Shown here: positions 58,300-64,000 of the stretch, in pieces
Position numbering within the stretch: position 1 is the first letter of the stretch
Layout of the letters: each line of letters opens with the position of its first letter
Assembly (NCBI GenBank): GCA_025716855.1
Contig: JAIXMQ010000054.1
Span: 1-64,000 of the forward strand
DNA length: 64,000 nucleotides
Direction: 5' to 3'
Origin: Pilaira anomala
Lineage: Eukaryota > Mucoromycota > Mucoromycetes > Mucorales > Mucoraceae
The notes under the pieces: model-generated
What the model was told of the DNA's origin: nothing
Seen by the model: only the letters and a program-made list of their open reading frames with translations
Databases searched by the model: none
Position numbers and translations under genes: made by a program

Positions 58300-59359
58300 T
58301 TTTTATTGTGAATATAACAATTTCGATATTTTTCACATCAACTATATATCTCCATAAGAGTAACCCTTGCCGTAACCATTCTAAAAATAAATAATATCAA
58401 ATTTATCATGCAACTATATCCGTTCTTCTTTCTCTTTATAGCTTACGTGGGAGATATTACGAAGTATATATATATATATATATATCTTGTTTAATTCATG
58501 TTATATTAGCATCTGTGAGTCATCATGTAGTAGCACATTATAATACAGTTTTAAGATAATTCTATGAAGGAAAGCCATGTGCATTTAATTTAAATAACAA
58601 TGTAACCTTTCAATAAAAATAAATCGTGTAAAGAACAAAAAAGATGTGTGTCCAGATATGTTTTTTAAATAGTTTCTAGAATGATTTTTTTTTTTTAAAA
58701 ATTAATAATCAAAGTGTGTGTGTGTGTGGGGGAATATCATAATACAACCCACAATAATCCTAATTTGTCTCTCTCTCTATGATCGTGTAATTTTGAAGCT
58801 ATGATTAAGGATATCAGGTATCACACGTACACATTACACACGCTTGGTCAACACCTTTATTCAACGGTGGGGAGAGGATTTCATGTCAAAAGGTAAAATA
58901 ATAATCCATATTTGCCTAAAATGAAAAATCAGCCGATATAAGGGCGATATTTCTGAACGTGTGTGAGAGAGAGAAATATGGGGTTTTGTTTTTAAAATGA
59001 AATTATACCAGAAAAAAAGGGGGGGGGATACATTTATAAAATTAGAAGCCGTAATATATACACTGTTGTCACACTTTTATAAATAAGAAAAAGTTATTTT
59101 TGGTACAAATTTATCAAAGTAAAATTTATTGTGAGGAAGGAGATTTCGTAAAAAAATAAGTTTTCAGAAATAAATAAAGTGATTTCTCCTTATATTTTTA
59201 CAAGAAAAAAGAATTTCAGTTAAAAATGTCCACTCTTTCATCACACACACACACACACATACTCTCAAATCTAGATTTTTGATCACAAACATGCATAATA
59301 CACGAGATCTTTTTTTTTTCTTTCTTTTAGAAATGCAACTATTCTTGTAAGTGGTTGGG

Positions 59360-59363
<4 letters not shown>

Positions 59364-59396
<33 letters not shown>
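59364..59396 (+). repeat. Poly(T) run, 33 bases
   Basis: Uninterrupted T homopolymer in intergenic DNA. Confidence 0.95.
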
Positions 59397-59398
<2 letters not shown>

Positions 59399-59499
59399 CA
59401 CTCTTTTGAATAAAAGAAATAAATAGTGTTTCGGACCAAATCGCACCTTGCTGGAAACAGAACTTTCTTCTTTTTGCTTCGTGGTACCCGAGTCCTGTT

Positions 59500-59930
59500 T
59501 GAGAAACGGACAAAAATTTCTTTCTTGTCAGATTGAAGTCATTCTATATTTTACTATGCAAAAAGATATGCAATATCAATGCAGAATTTAAAAATTACTA
59601 TATGTTTAAATATATATTTTTGATGTGATAAATATATACTTGCCTCAACAAAAACTCTTTCGAATGGTGTAAAAAGCAAAAATTAAAGTAATAATAAAAA
59701 GGTTTTTACTAGCTGTTAGGAGAAGACAACAGTTTCTGTTAGGACATGTATATTTTTTTTTATATATATACAAGAATAAATCTAAATGTATATATATGTA
59801 GCTTTGTTTTTAAATTCTACATTGTTTGAATATATATATATATAACATTGTCTAACAAAATACGTTTGTATCCCGATTTCTTGATTTTGGGACTTAAAAA
59901 ATCGAAATTAAGGTAATTAGAAAGTCAAGG
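59500..59930. mobile_element. Fold-back element relic, copy C
   Basis: It shares with copies A and B the ordered segments TTTCTTTCTTGTCAGATTGAAGT, CAATGCAGAATTTAAA, ATACTTGCC.CAACAAAAACT, TCTTTCGAATG.TGTAAAAA, TTCTGTTAGGACATGTATATT and ATAACATTGTCTAACAAAATACGT. The central inverted block is collapsed: the two arms are joined with most of the middle missing, and no terminal repeats remain. It is an old, decayed copy. Confidence 0.6.
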
Positions 59931-60685
59931 TGGGGTGGCGTTTATAACAATGGACTTCAAACTTCATAATGTATCTACCATTCTGTTAAACTCTTTTTTT
60001 TCAAATTCTTTAAATAAAAAAATACACGGGGTGTTGAAACTAAAGGATATATAAAGTGACAATAATTAATCTCACTCTCAAGTTTCCGTGTATATAACAC
60101 TTATCCCGTTCTCCTGTCCAGCCTTTTTGAATCAATAGATTCTAGTATATTCTATTAAAAATAGTATTTGTTGCATTGAAAAATTTATTTACAGTGATTC
60201 CCCAAAAGAAAGGCAAAAAAAGAAATAGTCCTTCTCCCATATAATAAATTTTATTCTGTAAATGGTTTTCTTTTTACTTTGAAACATCATTTTCTTTTAT
60301 TAATAATGGAGTATTATGTTACGTATTATGCGAAAACTCTGTACTTGCCCGCCCGCTAAAAGTGAAAACCCTTAATAAATACGCAAATTGGTATTTTCGT
60401 GAGCATCGTACAAAAAAAAAAAAAAAAGGTTTTTTTTATTGGTACGGATTTACTCCTATCCTCTTTTTCCGTTTTGCATTGTAATCATCTGATAAAACTA
60501 ACCGGTAAAAATGAATAATAACGTCAAGAAAAAAAAAAAAAAAAATCAAACAAAAAGGATTAATTTGTCTAAACAACAAATCTGAGCAATCAGAAAAAAA
60601 AAAATGACTGAGTTACTTTTTCTGTGACATATCATTTTTTTTTTCTAATGATGTGATTTAGTCAGATCATCTTTTGTCATTTTTA

Positions 60686-60686
<1 letters not shown>

Positions 60687-60724
<38 letters not shown>
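60687..60724 (+). repeat. Poly(A) run, 38 bases
   Basis: The longest homopolymer in the window, in intergenic DNA. Confidence 0.95.
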
Positions 60725-60726
<2 letters not shown>

Positions 60727-61746
60727 TTCGACATCATTTAACAACTCAAAATAATTACATTTATAACTATGTTTATGTCAATCGAATGTCATACTATGTT
60801 CACACACAAGCTTATTTTTATAAATAATAATACAAATAGATCATAGAAACAAATTCGGAAGCGCACGCACCCTAATTTTTGTTTTAGCATTCTATCTTTA
60901 GAATATACTTGTTTAATAAAGTGATTTCACATGACCCCAGGATTTTCTTTTTTTTTTGATTTAATAGATAAAAGAGAGTCCCCCCCTCTTCCCCACAATA
61001 TAAGTAATATGTAGATGTGTTTACAATGTAAGATAAAAAAAAAAAAAAAAAGAAGCTATATTGGGTAAATGATTGGGGGGATGAGAGATTCTTTTTTTTT
61101 TTCTTGGCGTTTTTTAATAATTTGTCATGTATGCATGAAAAAGAGGCGTGAAAGAAGAAGCGGATTCTTGGGAAGGTCAGGTTTTTTTGTGTAAAAAGAA
61201 AAAAGCTCTTTTACTAAAAACAGTAAACCCTTTTTTATATAAATCGAGTAGTCAAAAAAAAAAAAAAAAAAGATAGAATAAAATCTTTTTTATTATTATT
61301 TATTTCAGATTCTTTATTTAAATACAAGAAAAATGAATCTATAATCAAATGCTTTACTTTTTCTTTTATTGGTTTTTTATTGACATTTATATTTTCGATT
61401 TTGTACTTCTAGACTTTTTTTTCGTTACACTAAAATGCAAAAGACAGGAAAAAAAACATGAAAAAAAAAAAAAACTGGAAATCTCACATGTATCTTATTT
61501 ACATTGTGCATTGTTCTTTTTTTTTTTTTTAGAAATAAAAATGACATGACTCATTTGATTGGATTATTACGGATGTCCTTTTTTTTTTAACTTTTCGATT
61601 TAACCTTATAAAAACTGACACATTCTAACTACTTTTTTTTTTTTCTTTTTCTTTTTCTTTTTTATTCAAAAAAAAAAAACTCTCTTTCTTTATTAACAAG
61701 ATACAAAACTCTTATTAAATATTATAAACACACTTTTAATTATTTC

Positions 61747-62982
61747 ATGACAATTAGCCCATCAGTCGACCCTATCGTAAAAATATCTATTGAACTTCTT
61801 CCTGAATTTGGTTTTACAGTACAAGATGAACCTGTATATGGCCCTGGATCAGTCTTTCAAGGTAATATATATATATATATATTATATCATTTGGTTTTTT
61901 TTTTATATATTAATAATATAGTATTTAAAAAAAAAACAGGTATCGTTCACCTTCGGATGAAAGAAACACCAGTAGCAGCAGATCGTATTGTGATTGCATT
62001 TCGAGGTGCAGAACATGCCACAGCTGTTCATGATGGTATCAAATTTCTCGTACCATTATTAAAGAACCCATTTTTCGGTATGCAACAAACGCTTTGGCAA
62101 CGTACAAGAGACGATTGTTTATTAACCGAAGATCATTACCAATTTCCATTTACAATCCAAATGCCCATGATTCAATTCCCTCCTTCCATGGAGCACACAT
62201 TATATCAGTGTAGATTTGATTTATCAGCAAAACTTATTCGTACCACTTTCACTTTACCAACCGTTGTCACTCAAAGATCCATTACGTATATCCCATTTAT
62301 TGAAACTTCTTTATTAAAGCAACCCATTATTGAAGAAGGTTCGGATGGTGGTTTATATGCTTCTGCAAGACTTCATTCTTTAGCCTATGTACCAGGAGAC
62401 AGTATTCCAATCACAATTACCGCATCACGTAGTAATCAATCCATTAGTAGTAACAATAAGATGAGTAATAAAAGGAAAGAAGATCAACCAGCTGAGGTAA
62501 ACTCTATTTTGCTTGAATTATGTGAAACCGTTGGACTCGTACAAAGTAAAGCTGTTTCTGTGACGAGAGTCGTTGCTTCCCATCTCTATAAGCCCAATGC
62601 AAAAGGTTACAAATATTCCCTAGTAAACACTCAAAATGGTAGTGGCGCAGAATATCAAGTGGCTTTGCCTTTACCTGTAGATTTGACACCTTCTATTAAT
62701 TACTCTAAAATTGTCAAGGTTTCATATACCTTGAGAATCAAAATTAAGAGTAATCATTCTGCTTTCTTATTAAGTTCGATTTGGAATTCAGTTGTAGATA
62801 TGGAATTACCTTTAAAGATTGGAACGCTTGGTTATGGTATTCGTGCCTCTCAAGACTTGCAAGTTTATTATGTAAAAACAGAAGATTCCCCAAGATTTCT
62901 TCGTTCTTTGGAGTATGAAGAATCTTTACCGCTTTATGATTCTGGTAAATTACCTGCTTATGATCCAGTTCTCATAAAGTAA
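61747..62982 (+). CDS. Arrestin-like trafficking adaptor, paralogue 2, 385 aa
   Basis: Exons 61747-61861 and 61940-62982 join in phase. The intron (61862-61939) is 78 bases, a multiple of three without an in-frame stop, so the unspliced message also stays open; its Ile/Tyr-rich translation is clearly not protein-like and the paralogue has an intron at the same place. Landmarks are ISIELLPEFGF, GPGSVFQG-GIVHLRM, FTIQMPMIQFPPSMEHTLYQ, LHSLAYVPGDSIPITITASR and LKIGTLGYGIRASQDL. The C-terminus carries two LPxY motifs eight residues apart (LPLYDSGKLPAY), as in paralogue 1. A role in ubiquitin-ligase recruitment to membrane cargo is inferred from the alpha-arrestin family. Compared with paralogue 1 it lacks the Lys-rich and Pro-rich insertions. 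Confidence 0.87.
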   Translation: MTISPSVDPIVKISIELLPEFGFTVQDEPVYGPGSVFQGNIYIYILYHLVFFLYINNIVFKKKTGIVHLRMKETPVAADRIVIAFRGAEHATAVHDGIKFLVPLLKNPFFGMQQTLWQRTRDDCLLTEDHYQFPFTIQMPMIQFPPSMEHTLYQCRFDLSAKLIRTTFTLPTVVTQRSITYIPFIETSLLKQPIIEEGSDGGLYASARLHSLAYVPGDSIPITITASRSNQSISSNNKMSNKRKEDQPAEVNSILLELCETVGLVQSKAVSVTRVVASHLYKPNAKGYKYSLVNTQNGSGAEYQVALPLPVDLTPSINYSKIVKVSYTLRIKIKSNHSAFLLSSIWNSVVDMELPLKIGTLGYGIRASQDLQVYYVKTEDSPRFLRSLEYEESLPLYDSGKLPAYDPVLIK

Positions 62983-63274
62983 AAAAAAAAAAAAAACGAC
63001 AAAATTTGATACCTTTTGGTTTTTATGTTACAAAAATTTTATATTTTTTCATCATCATTAGATTATAATAATCACACTATTTCCTCTTTATCATCCTGTA
63101 CATAACTACATTTATACATATCCCCCCCCATCATTATACATATAATAACTTAAATAAATATACTTTTATATTACCAACAATAATAAGTTTTGCTATGTGA
63201 TATTTTTATTTTATTTTTTTCTTTTCTTCAGTACATGTATATAATTTTTTTCTTTTTTTGGTTTTTTTTTTTTT

Positions 63275-64000
63275 TTAGTCTTCATCACCAATCTTGGGAG
63301 CTAAATAGTATCTAACGTAACCCAAGTTTTCGAGCTTATAATCAACTAAAAGAGGAACATCTGCTGACAAGTTTAAACTGACACGGTTTGAAAGAGGTGT
63401 GGCTTTTGTAAAGTTGACAAGGTATTTGATAGCAAAGGTCATGGAAACACTTTGTTGAAGTTCAATAATAGTAGCATCATCATCTTTATCAACTGAACTA
63501 TTAGCCTTCAAAGTAATAGCACCCTTACCAATTTCACCATCACTAGAGAACTTGACACCTTCCTTTGTACATTCGATAGTAACTTTAAGAACATGTATCA
63601 ATTAGATAAAAAAAAAAAAGGTGGAAACTCTTTTTTTTTTTCTTTTATTTACTTACCAGATTCACTAAGACCTTGTAAATCACGACAAATCTCTTGGAAT
63701 CTAGAAGAAGACATAGAAATAACAGCTTCATAAGTTGTCTCGGGAATACCCAAATGTTCACTATCGATATCCATCAACTTGAGATCATATTCACTGATCT
63801 TGTCACTATCTATATATAAAAAAAAAAAAAAAAACGCGTATAAAAAGTTTTTAATACATATCACAAAGCAATATTTCTTGCCCTCCCCCCCCTCCCCCCC
63901 CCTCCCCTTTCTTACCTTTACTCTCAAAGACCAAACTCAAGACATCACCATTATCATCCGCCTTAATAGTCAAGATATCATCGTTACGAGCACACTTTAA
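63275..64000 (-). CDS. POL30: Proliferating cell nuclear antigen (PCNA), C-terminal 181 residues; N-terminus beyond window
   Basis: Minus-strand exons 64000-63916 (continues outside), 63809-63657 and 63582-63275 join in phase. PCNA is the homotrimeric sliding clamp for DNA polymerase delta and repair factors. Diagnostic segments are [19 protein letters not shown], the interdomain region [51 protein letters not shown] and the C-terminal [19 protein letters not shown]. The loop and C-terminus that bind PIP-box partners ([17 protein letters not shown]) are intact. The covered length is what remains of a protein of about 260 residues. It is convergent with the arrestin-like gene, 292 bases apart. 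Confidence 0.97.

Larger units (their letters stand above)
58300..61746. other. 3.4 kb intergenic region with a relic of the fold-back element
   Basis: I see no gene. It contains a diverged, deleted copy of the fold-back element (about 59500-59930), a 33-base T-run (59364-59396), a 38-base A-run (60687-60724), a G9 run near 59020, and GT/CA repeats near 58716 and 59242. Frames here are short and low-complexity. Confidence 0.5.

Noticed and set aside
1..64000. Search for rRNA, spliceosomal RNAs, SRP or RNase P RNA
   Set aside because: None of the conserved cores I know was seen by eye; a covariance-model scan would be decisive.

Overview
The window is nuclear DNA from an early-diverging filamentous fungus, most likely a Mucoromycota species of the Mucorales type. 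This rests on the AT-rich composition, many short GT-AG introns (mostly 50-110 bases), very long poly(A)/poly(T) tracts around genes, a KDZ-type transposase, a tandem array of a zygomycete-like P450 family, and recognisably fungal housekeeping genes (PCNA, Fes1, a UAF/Rrn5-like factor). No plasmid, phage, CRISPR or bacterial operon structure is present. All exon models were built by eye from splice signals, reading phase and family resemblance. No database was searched.

Layout. 1-2810 (-): a nearly complete KDZ transposase gene whose 3' end lies outside the window, with one frame-breaking homopolymer indel. 3667-5093, 23569-25259 and about 59500-59930: three copies of a non-coding fold-back element; the second has long terminal inverted repeats. 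5653-6813 (+): a gene of unknown function with a conserved-looking C-terminal domain. 7047-20445 (+): a tandem array of one dead and four intact six-exon cytochrome P450 genes, interrupted by transposon and gene relics at 14.0-15.0 kb. 20577-22678 (-): a secreted, single-pass kelch protein. 25416-26589 (-): two paralogous small secreted proteins with identical cysteine spacing. 26.6-30.2 kb: a gene desert rich in A/T tracts.

30179-31766 (+): a mucin-like Ser/Thr-rich type I membrane protein. 33577-34851 (-): a nucleotide-sugar transporter. 35038-37844 (-): a C2-domain class 3 (diacylglycerol) lipase. 38670-40685 (-): a BTB plus CAP-Gly protein. 43663-45474 (+): an Rrn5-like SANT protein with an acidic repeat. 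45610-46579 (-): Fes1. 47309-48052 (+): a probable mitochondrial protein, perhaps mitoribosomal. 48690-49756 (+): a TALE homeodomain protein. 50405-52083 (-): a Nudix hydrolase of diphosphoinositol-phosphatase type with a long Q/P-rich tail. 53968-54039 (-) and 55539-55611 (+): tRNA-Lys(CTT) and tRNA-Phe(GAA). 56828-58299 and 61747-62982 (+): two arrestin-like adaptors with tandem LPxY motifs. 63275-64000 (-): the C-terminal two thirds of PCNA.

The left 26 kb looks like an accessory region: transposon, fold-back elements, an expanding and decaying P450 array, and small secreted proteins. The right 34 kb looks like core genome with stable single-copy genes. The most unusual items are the fold-back element family, the paired cysteine-patterned secreted peptides, the P450 array with paralogue-specific upstream motifs, the BTB/CAP-Gly fusion and the Q/P-tailed Nudix protein. 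I did not find a clearly new multi-gene system.
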